64,000 nucleotides of DNA from Flavobacterium sp. MK4S-17 (GCF_009848495.1 NZ_WWEP01000036.1:164645-228644), one strand, 5' to 3'. Counted from the stretch's first letter, positions 51,781-61,107 are shown. Notes: a model not told the origin generated them from the letters alone. Numbers and translations: made by a program.

Positions 51781-52011
51781 ATGGAAAAAATTACTTATGA
51801 CGGGATGAGGAATTTCATTGTTGAAAATGAATTGACCGACAGCGTTGCAATATCATTGCATCCTGACAATTTTGATGAACTTGTAATGGATTACCTTGAC
51901 ATCAATGGCAATCAGATTGAAAGGCCTTTCGAAATTCTGGGTATTGAAATTATACAGGACAATTCGGGCGGAGTTCCAAAAAACAAGGTTAACATTTTAA
52001 ATGCTGTATAA
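51781..52011 (+). CDS. Small 76-residue protein, copy B of an uncharacterised paralogous pair
   Basis: A 76-residue soluble protein. Its key blocks are MRNFIVENELTDSVAISLHP (9-28), DNFDEL, and FEILGIEIIQDNSGG. It is paralogous to the 40254-40484 protein: same length, with F-I-x-x-N, V-x-x-x-LHPxNF and LGIxxIxD shared in the same order. The start is ATG 51781; ATG 51775 is two codons upstream. The paralogues sit 11 kb apart, not in tandem. It is monocistronic with its own terminator. The function is unknown. Confidence 0.78.
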   Translation: MEKITYDGMRNFIVENELTDSVAISLHPDNFDELVMDYLDINGNQIERPFEILGIEIIQDNSGGVPKNKVNILNAV

Positions 52012-52043
52012 CCGCAAATTGATTATCATCTTAACTAAAAAAT

Positions 52044-52072
52044 AGAATCCCGCCATAAGGCGGGATTTTTTA
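52044..52072. terminator. Bidirectional intrinsic terminator
   Basis: Stem AATCCCGCC (52046-52054) / GGCGGGATT (52059-52067) with a T-run to 52071, between convergent genes; the hisS stop codon overlaps the T-run. Confidence 0.9.
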
Positions 52073-53437
52073 TTTTATCTTACTGATTAAATCTTCTAAC
52101 GGCAGTGTTAGCTGTTCTCCTGTTTTAAGGTCTTTTATAGTAAATAAATTATTGCTAATTTCTTCATCGCCTGTAAGCACTGCAAAAGGAATACCTCTTT
52201 TATCCGCATGCTGAAATTGCTTTCCTATTTTGGCAGCGTCAGGATACAGTTCTGCCTTATAGCCAATGTTCCTCAGTTTTTGTATGGCTTTAAGGGCATA
52301 TAATGATTCTTTATCTCCAAAATTTATAAAGAGTACTTTTGTATTCTCAGTAACCGTTTCAGGGAAAAGGCCCAGTTCCTCCAGCACCAGGTAAATCCTG
52401 TCCAGCCCGAAAGATATGCCAACGCCACTCATATTTTTAAGCCCGAATATACCGGTTAGGTCGTCATACCTTCCCCCGCCACCTACAGAGCCCATGGCAA
52501 CACCTGGTGCCGTAACCTCAAAAATAGCTCCTGTATAATAATTAAGCCCCCGGGCAAGCGTAACATCAAGGTCAAGCACCGACTGGCCAAGCCCTGCAGC
52601 TTTTACATTTTCGCAAATAAAACGCAATTCCTGCACACCTTTCATACCCTCTGCCGAAGAGGCCAGCAGTTGTTCCAGCTTATCAAGTTTTTCCTCGGTA
52701 CTGCCGGTAAAATTAAAAAGAGGCTGCACTTTATCAATCGCATCTGCAGTAATCCCTTTTTCCAGCATTTCATTTTTTACACCCTCCTCACCTATTTTGT
52801 CCAGTTTATCAAGCGCAACGGTAAAATCTATCAGTTTATCTTTAGCTCCTATCACTTCAGCTATGCCCGAAAGTACTTTCCTGTTGTTGATTTTTATAGC
52901 AGCGCCTTTTAAGCCAAGTGATGTAAATACACTGTCATAAAGCAATACAAGTTCTACCTCCTGCCATAAAGAAGCGGAACCTACCACATCTGCATCGCAT
53001 TGGTAAAACTCCCTGAAACGTCCTTTCTGCGGCCTGTCGGCACGCCACACAGGCTGTATCTGGTAGCGCCTGAAAGGGAATTCAATCTCATTTTGGTGCT
53101 GCACTACATAACGTGCAAAGGGCACAGTAAGGTCATAACGAAGTGCCTTTTCAGATATATGCGGTATAAGCTTTTGGCTGTCTTTATTGGCAAGCAGTGT
53201 TTCATCAGCCTTGGCAAGATAGTCGCCTGAATTTAAAATTTTAAATATAAGCCTGTCTCCTTCCTCGCCATACTTGCCCATAAGGGTATCATAATTCTCA
53301 AATGAAGGGGTTTCAATAGGCTGAAAGCCAAAAGTTTCAAAATGATGCTTAATCGTAGAAATAATGTATTGACGCTTAGCCACCTCTGCTGGTGAAAAAT
53401 CTCTTGTCCCTTTTGGTATTCCCGGTTTTTGTGCCAT
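52070..53437 (-). CDS. hisS: Histidine--tRNA ligase
   Basis: A 455-residue class II aminoacyl-tRNA synthetase charging tRNA-His. Motif 1 is in the [32 protein letters not shown] region; motif 2 is [20 protein letters not shown]. The histidine-binding blocks are [15 protein letters not shown] and the motif 3 [15 protein letters not shown]. The C-terminal anticodon-binding domain (about 365-455) has [14 protein letters not shown] and FAVLTGDEE. Full length. It is monocistronic, sharing a terminator with the convergent small gene. Confidence 0.97.
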   Translation of the reverse strand: MAQKPGIPKGTRDFSPAEVAKRQYIISTIKHHFETFGFQPIETPSFENYDTLMGKYGEEGDRLIFKILNSGDYLAKADETLLANKDSQKLIPHISEKALRYDLTVPFARYVVQHQNEIEFPFRRYQIQPVWRADRPQKGRFREFYQCDADVVGSASLWQEVELVLLYDSVFTSLGLKGAAIKINNRKVLSGIAEVIGAKDKLIDFTVALDKLDKIGEEGVKNEMLEKGITADAIDKVQPLFNFTGSTEEKLDKLEQLLASSAEGMKGVQELRFICENVKAAGLGQSVLDLDVTLARGLNYYTGAIFEVTAPGVAMGSVGGGGRYDDLTGIFGLKNMSGVGISFGLDRIYLVLEELGLFPETVTENTKVLFINFGDKESLYALKAIQKLRNIGYKAELYPDAAKIGKQFQHADKRGIPFAVLTGDEEISNNLFTIKDLKTGEQLTLPLEDLISKIK

Positions 53438-53557
53438 TTGTTATTCAACTTATATATTATAATGCAAATATAACAATACTTAAGCTTTAAAGTTGGCAGC
53501 CGGTAAAGCTATACTTAAAACAATTTATGTATTTTAGTGGCATAAAAATTTTATCTG

Positions 53558-54799
53558 ATGTTTAACCTTTTCAGGGAGAATACCAAAATTGCTTTCGGCT
53601 CTATTAAAAGCCAGTTATTGCGCACCATACTAACAGTAATGATTATCGGTTTGGGAATATGGGCGCTTGTAGGTATACTGGCGGCTGTTGCTGTGCTGGA
53701 AAGCACTGTAACAGGAAATTTTGCCTCTATGGGAACCAACACTTTTTCCATAAGCAGGTATGATTTCTCCGAGCAGATAGGCCGCAACCGCAACACTGCT
53801 AAGGTTAACCCTGTTATAAGCTATCCGCAGGCAAGGGAGTTTCAGGAAAAATACAGCTTTCCTACATCAACAGTATCCTTATCATTTGTAGCGGCAAGCG
53901 GTGCCGAGGTAAAACATGAAGCAGAGAAAACAGATCCCGAAATAACCATATTGGGAGCCGATGAATATTTCATCCCCAATTCAGGGCTGGAAACTACCAA
54001 AGGGCGTAATTTTAATAATTTTGATGTAGATAACAATAATTATGTATGTGTTGTAGGTTCCGATTTTGAAAAAGGGCTGCTTAAAGACGTGAACCCTATA
54101 AACCAAACCATATCCATACGCGGGGCACGCTTTAAGGTGATAGGTGTTTTAAAAGAACAGGGGTCAACATTTGGCAACAGGCAGGATTTAAGGGTAATTA
54201 TACCTATACAACTGGCACGCTCACTTTTTACCGCACCTAATATTGACTACGAAATAAAGGTTATGGTAGGTAACCGGGACATGTTTGATTCTGCCGTAGA
54301 TGAGGCAATAATAACCATGCGCCGCGTGCGTGGGCTTAACCCGGTTGAAAAAGACAACTTCGGTATAGCCCGCAGTGATGAGCTGATAGAATCTTTATTA
54401 TCACAAACGCAGACATTAGGTATTGCAGCGTGGGTTATAGGCATTATAACTGTATTTGGCTCCTCTATTGCCCTTATGAACATAATGCTTGTTTCCGTTA
54501 CTGAAAGGACACGCGAAATTGGCGTGCGAAAATCGCTTGGCGCAAGGCGCGGCACCATAGCCATGCAGTTTTTTACCGAAACACTTATCATTAGTTTTAT
54601 GGGTGGTTTGCTTGGGCTTATACTCGGTTTGCTGACAGGCTTTTTGGTTTCTGTACTTATGGGGGCAACCTTTCCAATACCCTGGGTGGCAATTTTTGCT
54701 GCGATGGCAACCACTATAATTGTAACCATATTTTCAGGCTCATACCCTGCAGTAAAGGCATCAAGGCTGGACCCTGTGGAAGCCTTGCGTTACGAATAA
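53558..54799 (+). CDS. ABC transporter permease, FtsX/MacB type
   Basis: A 413-residue inner-membrane protein. TM1 (about residues 20-45) is followed by a periplasmic MacB_PCD-like domain (about 46-270), then three C-terminal TM helices in the FtsX fold (FGSSIALMNIMLVSVTERTR, GLLGLILGLLTGFLV, then the last with FSGSYPAVKASRLDPVEALR). The conserved EIGVRKSLGARR and PAVKASRLDPVEALR mark the MacB permease family. No ATPase or fusion-protein gene is next to it, so the partners are elsewhere. It is likely involved in export or mechanotransmission. Confidence 0.92.
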   Translation: MFNLFRENTKIAFGSIKSQLLRTILTVMIIGLGIWALVGILAAVAVLESTVTGNFASMGTNTFSISRYDFSEQIGRNRNTAKVNPVISYPQAREFQEKYSFPTSTVSLSFVAASGAEVKHEAEKTDPEITILGADEYFIPNSGLETTKGRNFNNFDVDNNNYVCVVGSDFEKGLLKDVNPINQTISIRGARFKVIGVLKEQGSTFGNRQDLRVIIPIQLARSLFTAPNIDYEIKVMVGNRDMFDSAVDEAIITMRRVRGLNPVEKDNFGIARSDELIESLLSQTQTLGIAAWVIGIITVFGSSIALMNIMLVSVTERTREIGVRKSLGARRGTIAMQFFTETLIISFMGGLLGLILGLLTGFLVSVLMGATFPIPWVAIFAAMATTIIVTIFSGSYPAVKASRLDPVEALRYE

Positions 54800-54802
54800 A
54801 GC

Positions 54803-55648
54803 CTACACAGAGCAGGAAATCATCCTGTAATTACCGAAAAGGTCTTTCTTTAGCGCTATATTTTTATAACCTAAATCTTCTAGCAACGCAGCAGTTTCAT
54901 TACCCAAATATTGGTTAATTTCAAAATACAGCCTCCCGTTGCTGTTGAGTGCGCTTTTGCCCAACCCGGCTATTTTCCTGTAAAATAGCAAAGGATCGGT
55001 ATCTTCCACAAAAAGTGCAAGATGTGGTTCGTGCTCCAGCACATTAGGCTTTATTTCCGCTTTTTCAACATGCCTTACATAAGGCGGGTTGGATACTATA
55101 ACATCAAACTGAGTCGGCAGACTTTTTAAAGCAAGGATATCTTCTTGCCAAAAAGTAACCTCAACACTATTATGGGCAGCGTTTCTTTTTGCCGCTTCAA
55201 GTGCACCTGCCGATACATCAATAGCAAATACCTGTGCCGTCGGGAGGTTTTTGGCAAGCGAAACGGCTATGCATCCGCTTCCTGTTCCAATATCCAGTAT
55301 TTTTATTTTTCCCTTCTGCCTGTTTTCATGCACTACCATCTCCACAAGCTCTTCCGTTTCAGGCCGCGGTATAAGCGTGGAAGGCGATACTTCAAACTCC
55401 ATTCCATAAAAATGAGCCTTTCCAAAAATATACTGTATAGGCACCTGCTTTAATAACTGCTCTAAAACTAAGTCCCACTTTTGATGTTCAACTGTGGTTA
55501 GTGATACATCAGGATTCATGGCTAAATCAACCCTACCCCAGCCTTTTAACTCTTTTAATACTATTGAAAAAAGGCTTTCTGCCTCAACAATGTCATAAAC
55601 TTCTGCAAGGCGGGAAATAAAACGGGTGCGGTACTCTTTAAGCTTCAT
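54803..55648 (-). CDS. prmC: Peptide chain release factor N5-glutamine methyltransferase
   Basis: A 281-residue SAM-dependent methyltransferase that modifies the GGQ glutamine of release factors RF1 and RF2. It has an N-terminal helical domain (1-85), then FGKAHFYGMEFEVSPSTLIP and RPETEELVE. The SAM motif is ILDIGTGSGCIAVSLA and the catalytic NPPY is in VIVSNPPYVRHVE. Full length and canonical. It is convergent with the permease gene (4 bp apart) and divergent from ribD, with a TAGCTTTG box at 55653-55660 on its strand. Confidence 0.96.
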   Translation of the reverse strand: MKLKEYRTRFISRLAEVYDIVEAESLFSIVLKELKGWGRVDLAMNPDVSLTTVEHQKWDLVLEQLLKQVPIQYIFGKAHFYGMEFEVSPSTLIPRPETEELVEMVVHENRQKGKIKILDIGTGSGCIAVSLAKNLPTAQVFAIDVSAGALEAAKRNAAHNSVEVTFWQEDILALKSLPTQFDVIVSNPPYVRHVEKAEIKPNVLEHEPHLALFVEDTDPLLFYRKIAGLGKSALNSNGRLYFEINQYLGNETAALLEDLGYKNIALKKDLFGNYRMISCSV

Positions 55649-55725
55649 ATTGCAAAGCTATTACATTTGTGCGGGTTTGCTGCGGGTAAACCTGTAATTT
55701 GTAACTTTACAGCTTAAACCATACC

Positions 55726-56772
55726 ATGAACCACGAAAAATACATGCTTCGCTGCCTGGAACTTGCAGAAAAAGGCTTAAGGGCTGCCATGCCCAATCCA
55801 TCTGTAGGGGCTGTGCTGGTATATAATGACAGTATTATTGGTGAGGGTTTTACTTCGCCCTATGGGGGGCCACATGGGGAGGTAAACTGTATTAATTCTG
55901 TAACTGAGGAAAACAGGCATCTTATTCCAAACTCTACATTATACGTCAGCCTGGAACCCTGCAGCCACTATGGCAAAACACCGCCCTGCTGCGACCTTAT
56001 TATACGCCAGCAAATACAAAATATTGTAATCGGCACTGCAGATACACACGAAAAGGTTGCCGGAAACGGAATAAAAAAATTGAGGGAAGCCGGGAAAAAT
56101 GTTATTGTAGGCGTACTTGAAAAGGAGTGCCGCGAACTTAACAAAAGGTTTTTTACGTTTAACGAAAAAAAGCGTCCGTATATAATTTTAAAGTGGGCAC
56201 AAAGTGCTGATGGTTTCATCAGCCCTGAAAGCAAACCGGACAACAGGCCAGTATGGATAACAAATCCCTATTCGCGCCAGCTTGTGCATAAATGGCGCAG
56301 CGAGGAAATGGCCATACTTGCAGGGACGCAAACTGTACTTAGCGACAACCCAGAACTAAATGTGCGCGACTGGAAAGGGCCCAACCCTGTAAGGGTTATA
56401 ATTGACAGGGAAAACAAAATCGGGGACAATCATTCTGTTAAAAATCATAAAATAAAAACAATTGTCTTGACCGAAAAAGCCAATTTTCCTAATTTAGAGA
56501 ACCTGGCTTATGAAGTTGTGCCACTTGATGACGGCTTTTTGCCTGCAGTTTGTAATGTGCTGCACCGCTACAACCTGCAATCTGTTATTGTGGAAGGTGG
56601 GCGCATAACCCTACAGGCATTTATTAATGCCGGCCTTTGGGATGAAGCGAGGGTTTTTAAAGGGCAGGCTGTTTTTACTAAGGGTACGGAAGCACCTAAA
56701 TTTACTGCCGCCCCTATTAAAAGGCAGGAAATAATGAACGATGAACTTTTAATTTTCAGGAATTATGGTTAA
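55726..56772 (+). CDS. ribD: Bifunctional riboflavin deaminase-reductase RibD
   Basis: A 348-residue enzyme for steps 2 and 3 of riboflavin synthesis. The N-terminal zinc deaminase (1-145) has MPNPSVGAVLVYN, the zinc-binding HGEVNCI, and SLEPCSHYGKTPPCCD. The C-terminal reductase (150-348) starts with RPYIILKWAQSADGFISPES and ends with IVEGGRITLQAFINAGLWDE. Both domains are full length. It overlaps the downstream HAD gene by 8 bp, so they share a transcript. No FMN riboswitch is seen in the 77-bp upstream gap. Confidence 0.96.
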   Translation: MNHEKYMLRCLELAEKGLRAAMPNPSVGAVLVYNDSIIGEGFTSPYGGPHGEVNCINSVTEENRHLIPNSTLYVSLEPCSHYGKTPPCCDLIIRQQIQNIVIGTADTHEKVAGNGIKKLREAGKNVIVGVLEKECRELNKRFFTFNEKKRPYIILKWAQSADGFISPESKPDNRPVWITNPYSRQLVHKWRSEEMAILAGTQTVLSDNPELNVRDWKGPNPVRVIIDRENKIGDNHSVKNHKIKTIVLTEKANFPNLENLAYEVVPLDDGFLPAVCNVLHRYNLQSVIVEGGRITLQAFINAGLWDEARVFKGQAVFTKGTEAPKFTAAPIKRQEIMNDELLIFRNYG

Positions 56773-57382
56773 CACGATAGTATTTGATTTTGGCGATGTA
56801 TTTATAAACAAAAACAAAGAGGCTAAAGATAATGCCCTGACTGCACTTGGCCTTAAAGACTGGAATACTGAACTGGAAGAACTTGAAAAGAAACTGGAAA
56901 CCGGCCACATTAAAGAAGAGGAATTTTTAAAAGGAATCCAAATATATACAAACAATGCTTCGCTTGAGGCTATTAAAAAAGCATGGAATGCCGGGATTGA
57001 GGACTTCCCGTTGTACCGGCTTGAATTTTTACAGAAGTTAACCGAATCCTACCGCTTGTTCCTTTTAAGCAATACCGACCCAATACACATTGAAAAATTT
57101 GAACAGGATGCAGGAGCCTCCTTTTACAGTGATTTTTACCAATGTTTTGAAAAGGTATATTTTTCGCACGAAATAGGGGTGCGCAAGCCGGATGCCGGAG
57201 CTTATAATTACCTGGTTAATAACCACGACATACGGCCCAAGCGTACATTACTTGTTGACGATAAAAAATTTAATACCGACGCTGCCGAAGAACTTGGCTT
57301 TCAGGTATGGAACATCCAAAAAGGTGAAGAGGATGTAACGGAACTTTTCGATAAAAAAATCATTTCGCTGGACGAGGCTTAG
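56765..57382 (+). CDS. HAD-superfamily hydrolase, subfamily IA
   Basis: A 205-residue HAD phosphatase. The nucleophile motif is IVFDFGDVFIN, where the first Asp is the nucleophile and the fourth residue after it is Val rather than the usual second Asp. Motif II is LFLLSNTDPIH, motif III Lys lies in GVRKPDAGAYNYL, and motif IV is LLVDDKKFNTDAA. The overlap with ribD suggests a phosphatase for a riboflavin intermediate, which would supply the pathway's missing dephosphorylation step, but that is inference from position. It ends 1 bp from a convergent lipoprotein gene. Confidence 0.88.
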   Translation: MVNTIVFDFGDVFINKNKEAKDNALTALGLKDWNTELEELEKKLETGHIKEEEFLKGIQIYTNNASLEAIKKAWNAGIEDFPLYRLEFLQKLTESYRLFLLSNTDPIHIEKFEQDAGASFYSDFYQCFEKVYFSHEIGVRKPDAGAYNYLVNNHDIRPKRTLLVDDKKFNTDAAEELGFQVWNIQKGEEDVTELFDKKIISLDEA

Positions 57383-57383
57383 G

Positions 57384-57824
57384 TTACTGCTTTTCCCTCG
57401 GTTTTGTTTTAATGGCAGCTACCAATGTATCATGTGCATCGGTATAAAATAAAAGCTTCCTGTTTTCAGGCAGCCTTCCGTTAAAAGTATTGGTTAAAAT
57501 ATGGCAGCTTATTTTCTCCACTACCTGCTGTTCATCAGGTGCCATAATATACATCCCGATTGTATCATCGGTTTTCATGAAGAAAATTACCTTTATATTT
57601 TTGGTATTGTCAAACAGTGCATTAAGTTCTGCTGTAAGGCCCCTTTCGGTGCTTCTGCCTTCTTCAGTATAATTAAACCCTTTATCTCCTATTGCCTTCA
57701 GGTCAATAACTTCAAAACCCGAAATTTCAATACCGCAGTATTTTTCTTTGGGTTCCTGTTTCTGTCCACAGTTTGTCAGTGTAAAAGCTATTAATAAAAG
57801 CAAGGCTGTTTTTATTGTTTTCAT
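57384..57824 (-). CDS. Small lipoprotein, function unknown
   Basis: A 146-residue protein with signal and lipobox (LLLIAFTLTNC), then GQKQEPKEKYCGIEISGFEV. The body is an alpha/beta sandwich with NIKVIFFMKTDDTIGMYIMA and a central helix-strand. It has no recognised family. The gene is convergent with the HAD gene with 1 bp between. No operon partner is visible. Confidence 0.75.
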   Translation of the reverse strand: MKTIKTALLLLIAFTLTNCGQKQEPKEKYCGIEISGFEVIDLKAIGDKGFNYTEEGRSTERGLTAELNALFDNTKNIKVIFFMKTDDTIGMYIMAPDEQQVVEKISCHILTNTFNGRLPENRKLLFYTDAHDTLVAAIKTKPREKQ

Positions 57825-57917
57825 ACTGTTTTACTATTGTATATTGCTATACAATAATACTCAATTTTTTCCATCTTTTAATAAGTTGCCTAACTTTGCA
57901 GGTGTAAACCCATTGCT

Positions 57918-58520
57918 TTGGATAAAGACATATATAAAACCCTCGCAGCCCCATCGGAAGAAACACTTTATAAGGAAAAGAACAGCAAATTTTTTGGGTA
58001 TGCTTTTCCTGTAAAAGATGAGGACGAGGTTAAGGCAATACTGGAAGAGGTAAAAAAGAAACACCATTCTGCGCGGCACTGGTGCTATGCTTTCCAGTTA
58101 GGAACTGAACAGGTTTATTACCGGGCCAATGATGACGGCGAGCCTAATAATTCTGCAGGCATGCCTATATACGGGCAAATACAGTCATTTGAAGTTACCA
58201 ATGTACTGGTAATTGTGGTACGTTATTTTGGAGGTGTAAAGCTAGGTGTGGGAGGGCTTATTTCCGCCTACAGGGCTTCCGCACAAATGGCATTGGAAGC
58301 TTCAGAAATTATAGAAAAAACCATTGATGTTTATTTTACGCTGAAATTTGGCTACCAAAATATGAATAAAGTAATGCGGGTAATTAAGGAAAAAAACCTT
58401 GAAATTATTTCCCAAAAAATGGAAATGGACTGCGAAATAACAATTAGTACCCGCAAAAAAAATGCTGAAGCAGTACTTGAAGTTTTAGAAAACCTGTATG
58501 AAGTAACTGTAAAGGTTTAA
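57918..58520 (+). CDS. YigZ/IMPACT family protein
   Basis: A 200-residue soluble protein. The IMPACT domain has KNSKFFGYAFPV, HHSARHWCYAFQLG, the conserved DDGEPNNSAGMPIYGQI and YFGGVKLGVGGLISAYRASA. The C-terminal DUF1949 ferredoxin-like domain (about 135-200) follows. The family is thought to act in translation regulation or ribosome-associated quality, from the eukaryotic IMPACT homologue; no bacterial function is settled. The start is TTG 57918; no ATG precedes the domain. A TAACTTTG box lies at 57891-57898. Confidence 0.92.
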   Translation: MDKDIYKTLAAPSEETLYKEKNSKFFGYAFPVKDEDEVKAILEEVKKKHHSARHWCYAFQLGTEQVYYRANDDGEPNNSAGMPIYGQIQSFEVTNVLVIVVRYFGGVKLGVGGLISAYRASAQMALEASEIIEKTIDVYFTLKFGYQNMNKVMRVIKEKNLEIISQKMEMDCEITISTRKKNAEAVLEVLENLYEVTVKV

Positions 58521-58557
58521 GTATTTTCTTTATACATTTACATTAAACACATTAACC

Positions 58558-58962
58558 ATGATGCTTTCCCTCGAAACACCTGCCTTATTATTTTCGGCAA
58601 CTTCTTTAATATTACTCGCCTATACCAACAGGTTCCTTACCATAGCCTCAATAGTGCGCGGGCTGAAAAAAAACTATGAGCAGGACAAAACCAAAAGCAT
58701 ATTACTGGAAATTAAAAACCTTAACCTAAGGCTCACCCTTATACGCCACATGCAGATGTATGGTGTGCTTAGCCTTTTCTTTTCGGTATTTTCTATGGCA
58801 TTGCTGTTTTTTGAAATTACAGACTGGGGAGCCTATATGTTTGGCGCAAGCCTATTGCTTATGCTGGCATCGCTGGCTATTTCCTTTTGGGAAATAACCA
58901 TTTCGGTTACTGCTTTGCGTGTACATTTAAGCGACCTTTTAGAGGAAGCCAAAAAAAGTTAA
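58558..58962 (+). CDS. DUF2721 family membrane protein
   Basis: A 134-residue inner-membrane protein with three TM helices: about residues 5-25, 68-90 and 95-118. It matches DUF2721 (LETPALLFSATSLILLAYTN and the RLTLIRHMQMYGVLSLFFS block), a family of unknown function. Between TM1 and TM2 is a basic cytoplasmic stretch (GLKKNYEQDKTKSILLEIKN). It follows yigZ by 38 bp and precedes the EamA transporter gene by 78 bp. Confidence 0.88.
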   Translation: MMLSLETPALLFSATSLILLAYTNRFLTIASIVRGLKKNYEQDKTKSILLEIKNLNLRLTLIRHMQMYGVLSLFFSVFSMALLFFEITDWGAYMFGASLLLMLASLAISFWEITISVTALRVHLSDLLEEAKKS

Positions 58963-59040
58963 CCCTTATTTATATATAAACAAAGGTACAGTAATAGCAA
59001 ACAATGCCTTATCTTTGCCCGCTTTTTAAAATTTAAGGGA

Positions 59041-59946
59041 ATGAATGAAAACAATATATTAAAGGGAGTAATTTTAGTTGGGCTGGGCGCTACAAGTTAT
59101 GGTATGCTTGCTACATTTGTAAAGCTTGCCTATGGCGAAGGCTACACTACGGCCGAAGTTACCTCATCTCAATTTATATTAGGCATTATTGGCATTTTGC
59201 TAATAAATGCCTTCCAAAGGAAGAAAAAGGGTGCTGCGGTTGTAAAGGCATCACGGAAAAGTATAACGGAGTTAATGCTTGCCGGGACATCTTTAGGGCT
59301 TACCAGTATTTTTTATTACCTGGCAGTTAAGTATATCCCTGTTTCCATAGGCATAGTGCTGCTTATGCAAACCGTGTGGATGGGCGTGGTGCTTGAAGCC
59401 ATTTTAACAAAATCATTCCCTTCGGGAAGAAAAATAATAGCAGTACTTATAGTATTATCAGGTACCGCGCTGGCTACCAACCTTATTGAAAGCACAACCT
59501 TTCCCGACTGGCGTGGAATTGGCTGGGGGCTATTGGCCGCTGCCTCTTTCACTACCACAATGTTTACCTCAAACAGGATAGCCACACACCTATCCTCTGC
59601 ACAACGCAGCCTTTTTATGCTCTTGGGTGGTGCGGTTATTGTATTTGGCTTTGCCCTTTTTACCTGGACAGGTACTTATAATGTTGACATCTTTTTAAAG
59701 TGGGGTATACTACTTTCCCTTTTCGGCACAATAATACCACCCATGCTGCTTAATGCAGGCTTTCCATATACCGGTATCGGGCTGGGCAGTATTGTATCAT
59801 CTTTGGAACTTCCGGTATCTGTAATGATGGCTTTTGTTATACTGGATGAAAAAGTTACTGCCCTGCAATGGTGCGGCATAGCCCTCATCATTACGGCAAT
59901 AGTTATAATGAATTTAAAAAATAAAAGCAAAGGGCAGAATCACTAA
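59041..59946 (+). CDS. EamA/DMT-superfamily transporter
   Basis: A 301-residue inner-membrane protein with ten predicted TM helices, built of two EamA repeats (about 8-140 and 155-290). Conserved pieces are GATSYGMLATFVKLAY in the first repeat and the terminal LDEKVTALQWCGIALIITA in the second. Such transporters export metabolites or amino acids; no substrate is indicated. A TATCTTTG -7 box lies at 59010-59017. It is followed after 20 bp by the DoxX-like gene, probably in one transcript. Confidence 0.92.
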   Translation: MNENNILKGVILVGLGATSYGMLATFVKLAYGEGYTTAEVTSSQFILGIIGILLINAFQRKKKGAAVVKASRKSITELMLAGTSLGLTSIFYYLAVKYIPVSIGIVLLMQTVWMGVVLEAILTKSFPSGRKIIAVLIVLSGTALATNLIESTTFPDWRGIGWGLLAAASFTTTMFTSNRIATHLSSAQRSLFMLLGGAVIVFGFALFTWTGTYNVDIFLKWGILLSLFGTIIPPMLLNAGFPYTGIGLGSIVSSLELPVSVMMAFVILDEKVTALQWCGIALIITAIVIMNLKNKSKGQNH

Positions 59947-59966
59947 CTTTGGTAAAAACACTTTTC

Positions 59967-60320
59967 ATGAATTTACCATGGCACCTTTATGTAATGGCCC
60001 TGCTATACATTTTAGCGGGCATTAACCATTTCAGGGTGCCTAAAATGTATGAGCGTATTATACCGCCGGCCTTCCCTGCACGCAGGGCACTTGTAATTTT
60101 AAGCGGCGTGGCAGAAGTGGTTTTGGGGGTTATGCTTTTATTTCCTGCCTTAACAAAATGGGCTGCTGTTGGAATAATTATTTTACTTATTGTTGTATTT
60201 CCGGCCAATGTATATATGCTGACAAATACTAAAGCAGGAATGAAGATACCCAAATGGATACTGGTTGCAAGGCTTCCTTTGCAACTGGCTTTAATTTACT
60301 GGGCATGGCTTTATATCTAA
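59967..60320 (+). CDS. DoxX-like membrane protein
   Basis: A 117-residue inner-membrane protein with four TM helices. The pattern ALLYILAGINHFRVPKMYE followed by IIPPAFPARRALVILSGVAEVVLG matches the DoxX-like family. Some homologues link to thiosulphate:quinone oxidoreductase or redox stress, but most are uncharacterised. The start is ATG 59967; TTG 59949 would add six residues. It is probably co-transcribed with the EamA gene. Confidence 0.87.
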   Translation: MNLPWHLYVMALLYILAGINHFRVPKMYERIIPPAFPARRALVILSGVAEVVLGVMLLFPALTKWAAVGIIILLIVVFPANVYMLTNTKAGMKIPKWILVARLPLQLALIYWAWLYI

Positions 60321-60434
60321 TATTTTTAAAAAAATATTAAAAAATGCTGCGACACTTTAAATCAAATGATTTTTTTTATTAATATTGGTTTACTAATCTT
60401 AAATAAAAATAAAATCTGATTAATTTTTCAGTAG

Positions 60435-60707
60435 ATGAAAAAGAGTAACCGCATGGAACTGGACAGAGAAGCGCTTGACAGGATTGTGACGCTGGCTCAG
60501 GAAGAAAGAAAGCCTTTTGAAGAAATAAAAAAAGAATTTGGCTTATCTGAAAAAGAAGTAACCGAAATTATGCGAAAAAAATTGTCGGCTGACAATTTTG
60601 AAATGTGGAAGAAAAAAGTGGCGGCACGAAAGCCAAAACCTAAGCCCATTAATAATTTTGATGATGATGATTTAGACTCAAAGTATTATATTAAAAATAA
60701 ATTTTAA
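60435..60707 (+). CDS. TIGR03643/DUF2805 family small protein
   Basis: A 90-residue cytoplasmic protein. A helix-turn-helix-like N-terminal half (ELDREALDRIVTLAQEERKP, FGLSEKEVTEIMRKKLSADN) is followed by FEMWKKKVAARKPKPKPINN and an acidic tail. It fits the TIGR03643 family (DUF2805), conserved across Bacteroidota and Proteobacteria with unknown function; DNA binding is suggested by the HTH pattern. It is monocistronic with a terminator. Confidence 0.88.
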   Translation: MKKSNRMELDREALDRIVTLAQEERKPFEEIKKEFGLSEKEVTEIMRKKLSADNFEMWKKKVAARKPKPKPINNFDDDDLDSKYYIKNKF

Positions 60708-60710
60708 ACA

Positions 60711-60738
60711 GGCTCCCGCAATAAAAGCGGGAGTTTTT
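60711..60738 (+). terminator. Intrinsic terminator after the TIGR03643 gene
   Basis: Stem CTCCCGC (60713-60719) / GCGGGAG (60727-60733) with a T-run. Confidence 0.88.
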
Positions 60739-60810
60739 GTTAATTTTTTGATTTTGCCTGTAACAAAAAGCTCATTCACTCTACTTATATGTAACTATAA
60801 AACCATCCAT

Positions 60811-61107
60811 ATGAAAAAACTATTTTTACTTATATGTATAGCCTGTGGAGCCACAGCTATGGCAAAAGGCAGTGATAAGGCTGCCACACCGGCCCAGGAA
60901 GCAAAAATGCATATTGCCATCATTGAAAAAAACAATAATGATAATTCGGTTAAAAGTGATACCATAAAGCACAAAAAACAACAGATACCTGTTACAGAAA
61001 GGCTTTCGGGAAAAAACAATAATCCCCAGTTTAACATAAGTGTTTTTATTGTTGACTTTATTAATAAAAGCAACTTAAAGATTGCTAAAAGGTTGCTGGA
61101 AGATTAA
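60811..61107 (+). CDS. Small exported protein, function unknown
   Basis: A 98-residue protein with a signal peptide (LFLLICIACGATAMAKG). The mature part is hydrophilic, Lys/Asn-rich (KNNNDNSVKSD) and ends in a predicted helix (FIVDFINKSNLKIAKRLLED). The start is ATG 60811; ATG 60748 would place 21 residues before the signal peptide. No family is recognised. A terminator follows. Confidence 0.7.
   Translation: MKKLFLLICIACGATAMAKGSDKAATPAQEAKMHIAIIEKNNNDNSVKSDTIKHKKQQIPVTERLSGKNNNPQFNISVFIVDFINKSNLKIAKRLLED

Noticed and set aside
55649..55725. FMN riboswitch upstream of ribD
   Set aside because: The gap is only 77 bp and shows none of the conserved RFN element segments.
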